Source: Cylindrobasidium torrendii FP15055 ss-10 (Eukaryota; Basidiomycota; Agaricomycetes; Agaricales; Physalacriaceae). From it: a stretch of 64,000 bases of DNA. The stretch is from NCBI GenBank assembly GCA_000934385.1, contig KN880522.1, positions 1 to 64,000 of the forward strand, in the 5' to 3' direction. Below the pieces are notes generated by a model. That model was given only the letters and a program-made list of their open reading frames with translations. It had not been told where the DNA came from and made no database searches. The position numbers and the translations under genes are program-made. Below, piece by piece: positions 51,473-64,000 of this stretch. Numbering within the stretch: the first letter of the stretch is position 1; every line of letters begins with the position of its first letter.

Positions 51473-52023
51473 TTACTCGCCGAAAAGTTTCTGCACGCGC
51501 TTCAAAACGGAGTCCTTGGAAGGGTCTTCCATATATGAGTGTCTGAGGAAATGCAATGGGCTCGAAAGGCATACCATACGGATGGTCCTTGGATGGTATC
51601 TCGAGGAGGGCAGGGAAGGCTTGCTGGTACTTGTCAACCGTAGGACGGATCTTCTCTGCAATCTAGGGGAAATATAAGAGGCGTGAGCACAATATTGGGC
51701 TGTGGATATACGTGTTGGTTGATCAAGAGGATGGCAATGTCCTTGCGCTCGGTGAACTCTTGGAAGGCAGACTCAATGGCCGACACCGTGGTTTCTATAT
51801 CTATTCAGCCGACACTCTAATGGATTGCTTGGGACGCACTGGAGTCAACGACGAGAAAGTTCTTCTTCTGCTTGTCATTAATGTGGCCTATGCCTGCTAG
51901 GAGTAGACCAGTGATAGAGTCCTGGGCCACGCATGAGCGCGATATAACAATCCTAAAACATGTCGGACTCACCTCATCTCCAATGACCGCGAGTAGGTTG
52001 CGGTCCTTGAATGTCGTCGCCAT
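51473..52023 (-). CDS. VMA7: V-type ATPase subunit F
   Basis: Stalk subunit of the vacuolar proton pump, about 120 residues. Exon 1 gives [17 protein letters not shown], and after a 50-nt intron [20 protein letters not shown] follows, which is diagnostic. The middle exon contains [20 protein letters not shown] and NQHI; the last contains [40 protein letters not shown] and LFGE. All family landmarks are present. Only 62 bp separate its start codon from that of Ecdysoneless on the other strand. Confidence 0.95.
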
Positions 52024-52085
52024 CGTGGTTGCAAGTCAAGCCGTGCCTGCCGATAATTCCTGAAGCATTCTGTCCTCTGACTACC

Positions 52086-55011
<2,926 letters not shown>

Positions 55012-55193
55012 GTGATGTATCAGTGGCAATTCAAATTCACAGTCCTACTGTAGTTCTATTTCTATTCCGACAGACTGTTCCACTCTGACTGGACTTACAG
55101 TAGTGGCCTCAACCACCGGGACTTCTAAGGCTAGCGGTTAGGGGACTGTCACGCCCTCACTTTGTGACTTTGCATTAAGTACTGTTCAATCGT

Positions 55194-55199
55194 CACGTG
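55194..55199. promoter_or_regulatory. CACGTG element upstream of F-box copy 1
   Basis: The palindromic E-box core lies 41 bp before the start codon and is kept at 59235-59240 before copy 3, as expected if both promoters descend from one. Binding factor unknown. Confidence 0.4.
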
Positions 55200-55239
55200 C
55201 TCACGCATCTCTCTCCTTCAACGACGACCCCCTGTAATA

Positions 55240-56969
55240 ATGAAAGTTTTTTCAGCAGCCGAAAGGCCTGGTAAGTGCTACGAGAAATATTCTCGTATAG
55301 GCGATAAGTTTTATGACTCTGCATTAGGACCAGTATCCGAGGAAATGCATGAGATGGACGAGAAAACTCGAGCTTATGAAGAAATCATTCGCGAAATCAA
55401 GTCCAAGCGCAACGAGAAGACGACGATTTGCCGGAAGGTTCCCCTCGAGATACTCTGCCAAATACTCTCACAGGCCGCAACGACCATCGCCCCTGACATA
55501 TACATTCATGGAGACCAACTCTCTTATGTGTCGCACAACGCCCTTGTTAGGCTGGCATCTGTGTGCCGCCACTTCCGCCAGGCTCTGCTTGGGCATGCCA
55601 AAGTATGGGGCGACTTCATTTCAAAGGCTCAGCTGGGTGGAACAGAGAACAACTCAAGCGCGCTGACGAAAGAAATGCTCGAATCCGGTGCCATATACAT
55701 GGAGTCCCTTATGAAGGCTCCCCAATGCGCGAAATCTTCTTCGACGTATTGGCCAGAACAAAACGCTTGGAGGAAGTTAACATTCAAGGGATCGAGCAAG
55801 ACATTCGGAAAGTTGGGCAGTTACTGTCAGAACCCACTCCTGTGCTCCGTCTTTTGTTCCTGCACGTTCAAAGGCAGTACACCGCGGGCCATAATCAGCC
55901 ACCTTTCAAACTCCCCACAGATGCTCTCATGGGTGCCCCAAACCTTCGTCGGCTGAGCCTCAAACTCTGTGGTATACCATGGCTGAGCGCTACCTTCCCG
56001 AAGATGACCCATTTAGAGGTTTCCGACCCTCCGGAGACGGTGCTCGAGCCATGGACTGCCATTTTAGATGCATTGCGGACCATGCCTCTCCTCGAATCTT
56101 TGATACTCAAAGACACCTGCGATGCTACCGCAGTGGACGTGGACGCGTCGACACTCCGGCTGGAAAGGTTGGCCTATCTGGAACTTTCTTTCACCACCAC
56201 CGTTTTCTCGTGTTTCTTCAAACATTTGTCGTTCCCTGCCCTCAAAAGATTTAGCCTTATCCTCGAGGGTCCCGACTTTCACCCCGCCGTCGCGGCCCTC
56301 AAGGCCGTCTCGGCTCATTCGATGGACATGCTCAACGTCTTTGAGCCAACATTGTACATCAGACGAAGATATTCTCAGGAGCTCCCAGCAGTAGTTATTT
56401 CGTCCGCACCTGATGACAATGCTCCATTCAAAATGCAGCTCACGGTGACGGGAAGCGACGCTGGACTTGGGCGGTCTCCCGCGTACATGACCATGCTGCA
56501 GACGATAGGCGACGCTCTGCCACTCCCTCAAGTCCGCTTCCTTCACGTGACTGCTGGCTACGAAGAGATTACTGGTCCAGGGTTTGCCATCCTCAATCGC
56601 TGCGCACAGCTGCACGAAATTCACCTAGCCGGCCTATATGGGATGCACTATCTGTTCGACGCACTTCAGTCGGTCGACGCGGTTGCGAGTCCACACAATG
56701 GGCGAGACAATCCGACTGTAGTGTTCCCGAATCTGGAGAAAATGGTGATATCTGAGGGCAACTTCGTAGGACCATGTAGGGCATGGACCATCGAAGAGAT
56801 GTTGGCTAGGCGTGCGGATATGGAGTTGCCTATCCTGAAGCTCGATTTAATCAAGTGCAGGAATTTGAGAAATAAAGAGGTGCTGGGAATGGAAGAATAT
56901 ACCCAGGTGAATTGGAATGGCTACGAGTACTTGGACAAAGACGGAGACGACTCGGACTCCGTGTACTAG
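55240..56969 (+). pseudogene. F-box protein, tandem copy 1 (one-base frameshift)
   Basis: SCF-type substrate receptor family. Exon 1 (MKVFSAAERPG) joins PVSEEMHEMDEKTRAYEEII across a 55-60 nt intron; a coiled coil precedes the F-box (CRKVPLEILCQILSQAA, LASVCRHFRQALLGHAKVW). At about 55617-55621 one base is missing compared with copy 2: the frame reads VWGDF and then leaves the family sequence, while the homologous sequence (FKGSAGWNREQLKRADERN) continues in the next frame. That frame is open for about 440 codons through the LRR-like region to an acidic end (DKDGDDSDSVY). No GT-AG intron of plausible length repairs it. A recent pseudogene or strain-specific null is likeliest. Confidence 0.75.
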
Positions 56970-57001
56970 GCGCTCCGTTTCATGAGATAATGTATGAGTC
57001 T

Positions 57002-57143
57002 TTATTTTCGCACGAATGCTACGGACTTATCTCGCGGCTTCAACTATGTACTTATATAGAGTGCAGTAGCTGTATTAACCGGCCACGCTAAGCCTTCCAA
57101 AGCCGATCGTGATGATGACACGCGCGCGACGCTCCTTCACTCT
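57002..57143 (+). repeat. Relic of F-box 3' flank plus AP-3 sigma promoter
   Basis: Sequence after copy 1 resembles that between copy 3 and AP-3 sigma (about 61141-61273). Shared pieces include CAACTATGTA versus CGACTATGTA, GTAGCTGTAT, and CGATCGTGATGATGAC versus CGATCGTAATGATGAC, followed by GCGACGCTCCTTCACTCT in both. It marks the right end of the duplicated unit. Confidence 0.75.
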
Positions 57144-57259
57144 ACCAACACACAGTGACACTTCTACACACTTTCGATTTGGGTCACCATTTGGCACTGC
57201 CTAATCGCATCGTGCCCGCACATCTACCTCCTTCAACCTGCGACGAGCTCCCTGTAACA

Positions 57260-59157
57260 ATGAAACCCACTTGGCAAGCAGCTGAAATGCCTGGTAAGTG
57301 CTACAACGTCAACTGGCCATAATTGTCGTACATAACTCTGGCTTAGAGCCAATATCTGGTGAAATGTATGCGATAGACGAAAAAATTCGGACCTATGAAG
57401 ATATCATTCGCGCGCTAAAGTCAGAGCGCAACGAGAAGACAACGATATGCCGCAAGATCCCCTTTGAGATACTCTGCCAAATTCTCACGCAGGCTGCGAT
57501 GGCTGCTGACGACAGCAAAAACGTTTTTAAACTTCAATCGTCTTATGTGTCATTCATGGACCTCGTCAAGCTAACATCTGTGTGCCGTCACTTCCGCCAG
57601 GCTCTACTTGGGGATCCCACGGTATGGGGTGACTTCTTCTTTGAAGGCTCTGCAGCCTGGAACAAAGAACAACTCAAGCGCGCCGATGAAAGAAACACCC
57701 TAATCCGGTGCTATGCGCACAGCGTCCTTCTAGAAAGCTCTTCGATGCGCAAAATCTTCTTCGACGTACTGTCCAGAACAAGACGCTAGGAGGAAGTCAA
57801 GATTGAAGCGAACGAGCATGACATACAAAAAATAGGGCAGCGTCTGTTGGAACCAACTCCCGCGCTCCGTTCTTTGTCCCTCCGTGTTCGAGAGAGTTCG
57901 ACTTATGGTGACATCGACGTATTCGCTAGCTCTGAACAAACATTCGTCGAACTCCCCGCAGGCGCTCTCATGAGTGCCCCAAGCCTTCGGAGGCTAAGTC
58001 TCAATTTCTGCGGCATATCATGGCTGGCTGCTACCTTCCCGAAGATGACCCATTTGGAGGTTGCCGACCCTCCGGAGACGATGCGAGAACCATGGCCCAT
58101 TATGCTAGAAGCACTGCGGTCCATGCCATTCCTTGAATCTCTAATACTGAAAAACGCCTGCGGTGTCAACACATTGGACGTGGATGCAGATGTGTCGATA
58201 CTTCGGTTGGAAAAGTTGTCCGTGCTGAAACTTTCTTGCACGGTCGCTGTCTTCTCGCACTTCCTCAGATATTTGTCGTTCACTGGTCTTACAAGATTCA
58301 GCCTCATCCTCGATGGCCCCGACTTTCACCCTGCTGTTGCGGCTCTCCAGGCCATCTCGGTTCATTCTATGGACATGCTCGACGTCTTCAGGCCGACATT
58401 GTACATCAAGCGTATGAATCCCCAGCACCTCCCAGGAGTGGTCATAGCGTCAGGACCCAATCCTGCTGTATACGAGCTGCAGTTCAAGGTAACGGGGAGC
58501 GACGCTGGAGTCGGGCGGTCTCGCGGGTATATGACCATGCTGCAGACGATAGGCCACGCTCTTCCGCTCCCTCAAGTCCACTATCTTCATTTGACCAATG
58601 GGCACGAGGAGATTACCGGTCCGAAATTCGCAGTCCTCAACCGTTGTGTGCGGCTACATGAAATTCAGCTAATTGGCCTTTATGGGATGCGATACTTGTT
58701 CAACGCGCTTGAATCAGTCGAAGTGCTCGAGCATCCAGGGATTGGGCAGAAGAAGCCGACCATGATGTTCCCGTTGCTCAAAAAAATGGTAATATCTGCG
58801 GCCGATTTTGCAGGAGATTGCAATGCGGAAACCGTGCGAGGGGCATTAGCCAAGCGCGCGAAGATGAATTTGCCCATCAAGGAGCTCCATCTGAAGACGT
58901 GCTCGAATTTGAGCGAAATAGATGTGACGAAGATGGAACCGCATACTCAGGTGAACTGGGACGGCGACGAGTACTTTGAGGCAGATGAAGACGAAGACGA
59001 AGACAGTCTGTACGGCTCTGATAATTCTTATGATGCACTCGGTATCAGTGAAGAACAATGGAAAGGCACTGAGACGTTGAGTGATATGTCTGCAAAAATT
59101 CAGAGTCCTATTGTAAAGAAAGAAAGTGATCTATGCCTACACATTGCTTTGCTATGA
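57260..59157 (+). pseudogene. F-box protein, tandem copy 2 (premature stop; fused to Ecdysoneless relic)
   Basis: Start MKPTWQAAEMP joins EPISGEMYAIDEKIRTYEDI after a short intron. The F-box (CRKIPFEILCQILTQAA, LTSVCRHFRQALLGDPTVWG) and FFEGSAAWNKEQLKRADERN are in frame. A TAG at 57787-57789 stands where copies 1 and 3 have TTG (Leu) in the context R-L-EEV. Behind it the same frame is open for about 455 codons (EVKIEANEHDIQKIGQRLLE and onward). Its C-terminus, after DEDEDSLYGSDNSY, switches to DALGISEEQWKG, copied from Ecdysoneless, and ends HIALL. The rest of the frame shows no decay, so the lesion is recent; read-through is possible but unsupported. Confidence 0.75.
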
Positions 59158-59260
59158 CTGGACTCACAATAGTGGCCTCAACGGCGGATTAATTTGTCAC
59201 ACTTTGCATCTGCTTTGCATTGCTGTGTAATCGTCACGTGCGAAGTATCCGTCGCCTTCC
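59032..59260 (+). repeat. Relic of Ecdysoneless 3' end and its downstream spacer
   Basis: GATGCACTCGG, ATCAGTGAAGAACAATGGA and the following bases match Ecdysoneless at 54434-54475. After an internal loss of about 500 bp, the match resumes with the Ecdysoneless stop region and the spacer before copy 1 (GAGTGAT, AGTGGCCTCAAC, AATCGTCACGTGC). It marks the left end of the duplicated unit and carries the promoter of copy 3. Confidence 0.8.
59235..59240. promoter_or_regulatory. CACGTG element upstream of F-box copy 3
   Basis: Same position relative to the start codon as in copy 1, within the duplicated spacer. Confidence 0.4.
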
Positions 59261-59283
59261 ACCTGCGACGATCTCCTGTAACA

Positions 59284-61086
59284 ATGGAATATTTTCCGGC
59301 AGCCAGAATACCTGGTTAGTGCTAAAAGAAATATCTTGTGTGACCCATAATAATCATAACTAGCGCCAATATCGAGTGAAATGCACGATATAGACGAGAA
59401 AATTCGAACTTATGAAGAGACCATTCGCACGCTAAAGTCAGAGCGCAACGAGAAGACAACGATTTGTCGAAAGGTTCCCCTCGAAATACTCTGCCAGATG
59501 CTTTTCCAGGCCGCGGTGACCACTACTCTTGACAAACACGTTGCTGGAGTTCAAACCTCTTATGTGTCGCACACAACCCTCGTCAAGCTGACATCTGTGT
59601 GCCGCCATTTCCGCCAGGCTCTGCTTGGGGATCCCAAGCATGGGGCGACTTCTTTTTCGAGGGCTCTGCAACCCAATGGAATAGAGAACAGCTCAAGCGC
59701 GCAGACGAAAGAAACAGTCAAATCCGGTGCTATATGCCAAGACCCTTTTTTAACAGCTCCTCGATGCGCGAAATCTTTTTCGACGTATTGTCCAGAACAG
59801 GACGCTTGGAGGAAGTCGAGGTCGAAGGGACCGAGCTGGACATACAGAAAATCGGGCAGCTCCTGTTGGAACCGACTCCCGCGCTCCGTTCTTTGTCCCT
59901 CCGTGTTCGAGAGACTTCTACGTATGCTGGTATCTACCTTTACTCTATGGGCCTTGATCAGACCCCCGTCAAGCTCCCCGCAGGTGCTCTCATGAGTGCC
60001 CCGAGCCTTCATCGGCTGAGCCTCAATTCCTGTGGTATACCATGGCTGAGCGCTACCTTCCCGAAGATGACCCATTTAGAGGTTGCCGACCCTCCAGAGA
60101 CAATGCTCGAGCCATGGCCTGTCATCTTAGATGCGCTGCGGTCCATGCCTCTCCTTGAATCCTTGATACTCAAAAGCACCTGCGTCGATGCCAACGCAGC
60201 GGACGCGGATGCGTCGATACTCCGATTGGAAAGGTTGGCCGTGCTGAAACTTTCTTGCACCGTGACCGTCTTCTCTGGCTTCTTCAGATGTTTGTCATTC
60301 CCTGCTCTCACGAGGTTCAGCCTCAGCCTTGACGGCCCCGACTTCCACCCCGCCGTTGCCGCTCTGCAGGCCGCCTCCGTTCATTCTATGGACATGCTCG
60401 ATGTCTTCAAGCCGACGTTGTACATCAAGCGCATGAACTCTCAACACACTCCAGCAGTGATCATTGCGTCGGCACCTCATCACACTGCCCCGTTCGAATT
60501 ACAGCTCATGGTGACGGGGGGTGATGCTGGGATTGGGCGGTCTCGCGGGTATATGACCATGCTGCAGACGATAGGCCACGCTCTTCCACTCCCACAAGTC
60601 CGCGCTCTTCATTTGACTACTGGGTACGAGGAGATCACTGGCCCAAGATTTGCCATCCTCAACCGCTGTGTGCGGCTGCATGAAATTCACCTAATCGGCC
60701 TTCATGCAATGAGCCATTTGTTCAACGCACTGGAGTCAGTCAAGATGGTCAAGGATCCAAAGAGTGGACAAAAGAAGCCGACAATCGTGTTCCCGTATCT
60801 GCAGAAAATGGTGATATCTGCGGCCGATTTTGCAGGGGAATGTGATGCGGACACCGTCCGAGGGACATTGGCCAAGCGCGCGAAGATGAAATTGCCTATC
60901 AAGGAGCTCCATCTAGACGTGTGCTCGAATTTGAGCAGGGAAGATGTGAAGAAAATGGAAGCATATACCGAGGTGCATTGGGATGGGGACGAGTACTTTG
61001 ACGAAGACGAAGACGAGGACGAAGACAGTATGTACGGCTCGAACTATTCTGATGATGGATACTATCATGGACGTGGCTATTACTAA
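59284..61086 (+). pseudogene. F-box protein, tandem copy 3 (one-base frameshift)
   Basis: Start MEYFPAARIP joins APISSEMHDIDEKIRTYEET after the intron. The F-box (CRKVPLEILCQMLFQAA, LTSVCRHFRQALLGDPK) is intact, then one base is missing at about 59637-59641: copies 1 and 2 have a V-W-G-D-F codon series, while here the frame reads KHGATS and the family sequence (WGDFFFEGSATQWNREQLKR) continues in the next frame. That frame stays open for about 480 codons, with LRR-like repeats (ALRSLSLRV, LHRLSLNSCGIPWLSATFPK, LPLPQVRALHLTTGYEEITG) and an acidic, Tyr/Gly-ending tail (YYHGRGYY). The tail probably shows the ancestral C-terminus that copy 2 lost. Confidence 0.75.
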
Positions 61087-61310
61087 AATGCTGAATTCCC
61101 TAAATCGTAACTTGACTAAACCTGCATTAGTTCGAATTCCTTTATTCCTTATCTTTTCTGAATGCTATGGATCTATACTGCACCTTCGACTATGTATGTA
61201 GCTGTATATTTGACAGTCATGCTGCTTCGAGCTCGATCGTAATGATGACGCGCCCGCGACGCTCCTTCACTCTCAACTTCCAACTTCCATTATCATTTAT
61301 CACTCATTCG

Positions 61311-62083
61311 ATGATCCACGCAGTTCTAATCTGTCAGCGGTTGCCAATAAAGACTACTGGAATGCTTACCGCAAGGAACAGTCAACACCTCAGGCGTGCC
61401 CCGCCTCACCAAGTTCTATTCTCCATTGCAACAATCCTCGCAAAGTGTTGTCCAGAAGATATTCAGTCTCATCTGTAATCGGCCATCTGGACTTTGTAAC
61501 TTTCTAGATGCGCCTGAACTTGATACATTTCTGGGCACGGAGGACGAGCGCTGGCGTGTTGTGTACCGCAACTACGCAACACTCTACTTCGTATTTGTCG
61601 TCGACTCTTCGGAGAGTGAGTTGGGCATATTGGATTTGATTCAGGTACGTGCACCTATGCATCGTTCAAGACCTATACGCTGAGATAAATGTAGGTATTT
61701 GTTGAATCTCTGGATCGCACATTCGAGAACGTATGCGAACTTGACTTGGTATTCCATTTCGACGAGGTATTTGTTCGAGACTGTTTGTGGATCCTTCCTC
61801 ACACGTCGTTGTAGGCACACCACATCCTGGCTGAAGTGATACAAGGCGGGGTAGTGATAGAGACGAATGTGGACGAGATTGACCGTGCCGGTGCGGTCTA
61901 GCACTCACCCCTTCGTCCAATTTGACCTAACACATGAGTTCAGCGCAACGATTAGCAAAAGCGCGACAAGAATCTTTCGCCTCCGCCAACCCGCTTTCTC
62001 TCGGAGCAGGATTTGCAGGTGCACGGGCGACGAAGAGTCCTCTAGAGTGGTTTGGGAAGCTCACCGGAGGAGCAATGCGTTGA
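61311..62083 (+). CDS. APS3: AP-3 adaptor complex subunit sigma
   Basis: Small clathrin-adaptor chain for Golgi/endosome-to-vacuole transport. Exon 1 gives MIHAVLI and, across an intron, F-NTSGVPRLTKFYSPL, the sigma-3 start. VVYRNYATLYFVFVVDSSES then ELGILDLIQVFVESLDRTF and ENVCELDLVFHFDEAHHIL are diagnostic of AP-3 rather than AP-1/2 (ELGILDLIQVFVE). EVIQGGVVIETNVDEIDRA is followed, after an intron with donor GTGCGG, by an added tail (AQRLAKARQESFASANPLSL, then EWFGKLTGGAMR) that is longer than in animals. Confidence 0.93.
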
Positions 62084-62196
62084 TTCATACCGCCCCATGT
62101 ATGTTGAGCTGTTATGTCTACGCATGCTATTCTGTTCTTGAGACTCATGATGGACAGACAGCGTGCAATATCGGACTCTGCCCAACCACTTGTCAT

Positions 62197-62268
62197 GGCC
62201 GCCTGGCGAAATGGCATCGCGTCTGACTACGAATCAGGAGATTGCAGGTTCGACCCCTGCGGTGGTCA
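62197..62268 (+). tRNA. tRNA-Arg (anticodon ACG), second copy
   Basis: Identical over all 72 nt to the copy at 49826-49897, with different flanks beyond a shared CAT before the gene and AT after it. Intronless, same strand. Confidence 0.93.
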
Positions 62269-62420
62269 TTTTGCTGTGTGAAGGCTCAATTTTTATTGAA
62301 AGCTTGCGCTTGAGCTGCTTTCCCCAGAAAATGTGCTGTATCAAAATCATTTTTTAAGCCTGAGTGAGCGAAAGGAAGGCGTCTTCAAAATACATAAGCG
62401 TGCATGGAGCCTATAGGATA

Positions 62421-62519
62421 GCCTGCCTAGCTCAATCGGATAGAGCGTCAGACTTTTAAGGCAGGTCTAACCACTTGAAAACCATCTGAAGGCTGCGGGT
62501 TCGACCCCCGCGGTGGGCT
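62421..62519 (+). tRNA. tRNA-Lys (anticodon TTT) with intron
   Basis: Acceptor stem GCCTGCC/GGTGGGC, D-arm AGCTC...GAGC, anticodon stem TCAGA/TCTGA with loop CTTTTAA, and T-arm GCGGGTTCGACCCCCGC. An intron of about 25 nt (roughly 62460-62484) interrupts the sequence directly 3' of the anticodon, at the standard position 37/38. Confidence 0.92.
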
Positions 62520-63532
62520 AGATACTTTTTATCTGTTGTGTCAAGCTTATGATCACATTTTATCTCCCCAAATGATCTGGCTTGGGTGGCACCCGTGAGA
62601 CTTGAGTCTGAAGTAGGGCGGCGGACCTATGCTCCCCGGGGGCACAGTACCGGTACCGTACCTATACCCAATTTAGGGGGGTGTACCGTACTGTTACTGT
62701 TACTGATGGGGACATATTGTGCTCCTTGAGGATAAGTATGTACAGTACAGTACCGACCCTTTCTAAATTAAACACTATGCTTGGTAAAGCTTGTAGTAAC
62801 TCCATTGCCTGACCATTAAAATATCTCCAAATACTTCACATGAAGGTCCCCCAGAGCAAAGAAGCGACGAGCAACGCAAAGGGGGATAGCCTAGCAGCAA
62901 TATTGTGTACGGTCAGAGGTTGTGGGGGATTGTTATTGTAGATACCCTGAAATATCACCTCAAAATGGCTGTGCTTCGTTATTCACGGTTAGATGGTAAC
63001 ACTCAACTCAAATCCATAGCGTCAATACTTTCTTTTATTGTTTCACCCGTTAATTATGATACCTGGGGGAAAATTTCTATGCATATGTACTCGTAGAGGG
63101 AAGGTCGGCAGACAAAATAGATACACGTAACGTATGTCCATGGAGGGCGTGGGTAGTATGAATACACAGTAACAAAACGCGACGAGGAAAGAGCAGGCAG
63201 GCGAGACGAAACGGCGGTGTGGTAGTGGGTAAATAAAATGTACGGGGACGCATAGAACAACATGTAAAGGAGACGCATGTACACGTGGACTCTATGTGCG
63301 TGCATAGGGAGGAGGGGGAGGGAGGGGTGGTATAAGCAGAAATTGTGACAAGGGAAGCATGCAAAAGGGACCACCGGCAGAAGACCCAACAAGAACAGAA
63401 GAAACATTACCAAAAATAAAAAAAGTATAATATACGGGCCAAAGGGTATGACGAAAAGAGCGCATCAAAGCTGGGATGGGCGGAAGGCATGCGGCTCTAT
63501 AGCAGTCTACACTGCAGCACAATCCGACTCCA
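62520..63532. other. Intergenic with GTAC/GTTACT-rich low-complexity tract
   Basis: About 1 kb without a supported gene. Between 62650 and 62760 it is rich in short palindromic GTAC units (CAGTACCGGTACCGTACC, TACTGTTACTGTTACTG, GTACAGTACAGTACC). The right part is the 3' flank of the SRPK gene. Confidence 0.5.
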
Positions 63533-64000
63533 TCACCAGCTTCCTGCAACTTCGTCACCCTCAACGACTTCTAACCAAGGGTGATCAATCATATCAACAG
63601 CGCATGCACGTTTGCGGAAGTCGGGTGCCAACATAGGCTCGAGGAACGAGCAGAGCGACTTGGCCTCCGCGTCGGTGTAAAGATATTTCTCCATCATAAC
63701 ACGCTTAAGCGGCCAGGGCTTGAGGTTGCGAATATAGCGAAGATTCCCTAAAGAAACTATGAGCATATATCATCAACAACTACGCGCACGGCGTACCATT
63801 GTGATCAAAGAGCTCTTTAGAGAAACGACCGCCCATCTTCAAGTCCAAATCAAAGTCGCCCATTAGCTCAATGATTTGCGCCATATGGTCATCGTCTTTG
63901 CTGAACAGTTCTCCTTGGCCTTGGGGATCAAAGAGGTATTCTGCCGTCAACAACTCGAACAGTACACAGGCTATACTCCATATATCGGCGGTTGTGTCCC
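63533..64000 (-). CDS. SRPK-type serine/arginine-protein kinase, C-terminal part
   Basis: The gene enters from the right edge, so only the C-terminal lobe is visible. It reads DTTADIWSIACVLFELLTAE, YLFDPQGQGELFSKDDDHMA, QIIELMGDFDLDLKMGGRFS and KELFDHNG, then an intron of about 60 nt, then NLRYIRNLKPWPLKRVMMEK, CSFLEPMLAPDFRKRACAVD and HPWLEVVEGDEVAGSW. The TADIWS...FELxTxxYLFDP...DDDHxxQI series is specific for SR-protein kinases, which regulate splicing factors. Catalytic loop and ATP site are outside the window. Confidence 0.9.

Noticed and set aside
55563..56969. Copy 1 C-terminal frame as a separate intact LRR protein without F-box
   Set aside because: The frame has no ATG before the conserved sequence (it opens with GTG), and homology continues without a break from the upstream F-box frame, so a frameshifted single gene explains it better. 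The same applies to 59599-61086.
62640..62760. GTAC-rich tract considered as telomere-like or origin sequence
   Set aside because: No G-rich telomeric unit such as TTAGGG and it sits between ordinary genes; an origin cannot be recognised by sequence here.

Overview
This window is a gene-dense piece of a nuclear fungal genome, almost certainly a basidiomycete and most likely an agaricomycete. Nearly every gene is interrupted by many short GT-AG introns (mostly about 45 to 70 nt). The gene set is eukaryotic housekeeping, and two families are typical of the group: F-box proteins with the coiled-coil lead-in common in mushrooms, and a class III chitinase with a small chitin-binding tail. I cannot name the species from sequence alone.

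Layout. 1-470: a possible TA-flanked MITE. 951-6764: a 14-helix-type MFS drug transporter, the mitochondrial J-protein Mdj1 and a SET-domain protein, all on the minus strand. 6887-11102: casein kinase 2 alpha and a secreted GH18 chitinase on the plus strand. 11261-19655: a WRN-like exonuclease, a basidiomycete hypothetical, a REX4/ISG20-type exonuclease fold that has lost its catalytic acids, biotin synthase, a small hypothetical and a BTG/Tob protein. 20827-25200: ribosomal protein eS27, a hypothetical single-pass membrane protein and histone H3. 25671-34502: an Rxt2-like protein and the very large proteasome activator Blm10/PA200. 34697-43185: a HINT3-like HIT protein, TRAX, MCM5, a hypothetical and a two-finger C2H2 protein. 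44931-46301: a 1.37 kb palindrome with arms about 98-99% identical and a row of smaller hairpins, in an otherwise gene-free stretch of about 3.8 kb. 47024-55011: MED6, CSN6, tRNA-Arg, TIM21, VMA7 and Ecdysoneless. 55240-61086: three tandem F-box paralogues, each carrying one disabling lesion. 61311-64000: AP-3 sigma, two tRNAs and the C-terminal part of an SRPK kinase that runs off the right edge.

The genes do not form a pathway cluster. Several concern protein turnover (Blm10, CSN6, the F-box array) or transcription and chromatin (H3, SET, Rxt2-like, MED6, Ecdysoneless, C2H2), but this looks like ordinary mixing.

The observations I would follow first are: (i) the palindromic, hairpin-studded element at 44931-46301; (ii) the F-box array, where relics of the two flanking genes show how the tandem duplication happened and where the Ecdysoneless relic has become the C-terminus of the middle copy; (iii) the spliced but catalytically empty REX4-like gene at 13966-15071, whose start codon appears to be split by an intron; and (iv) functionally critical residues encoded by very small exons in the chitinase and in Blm10.
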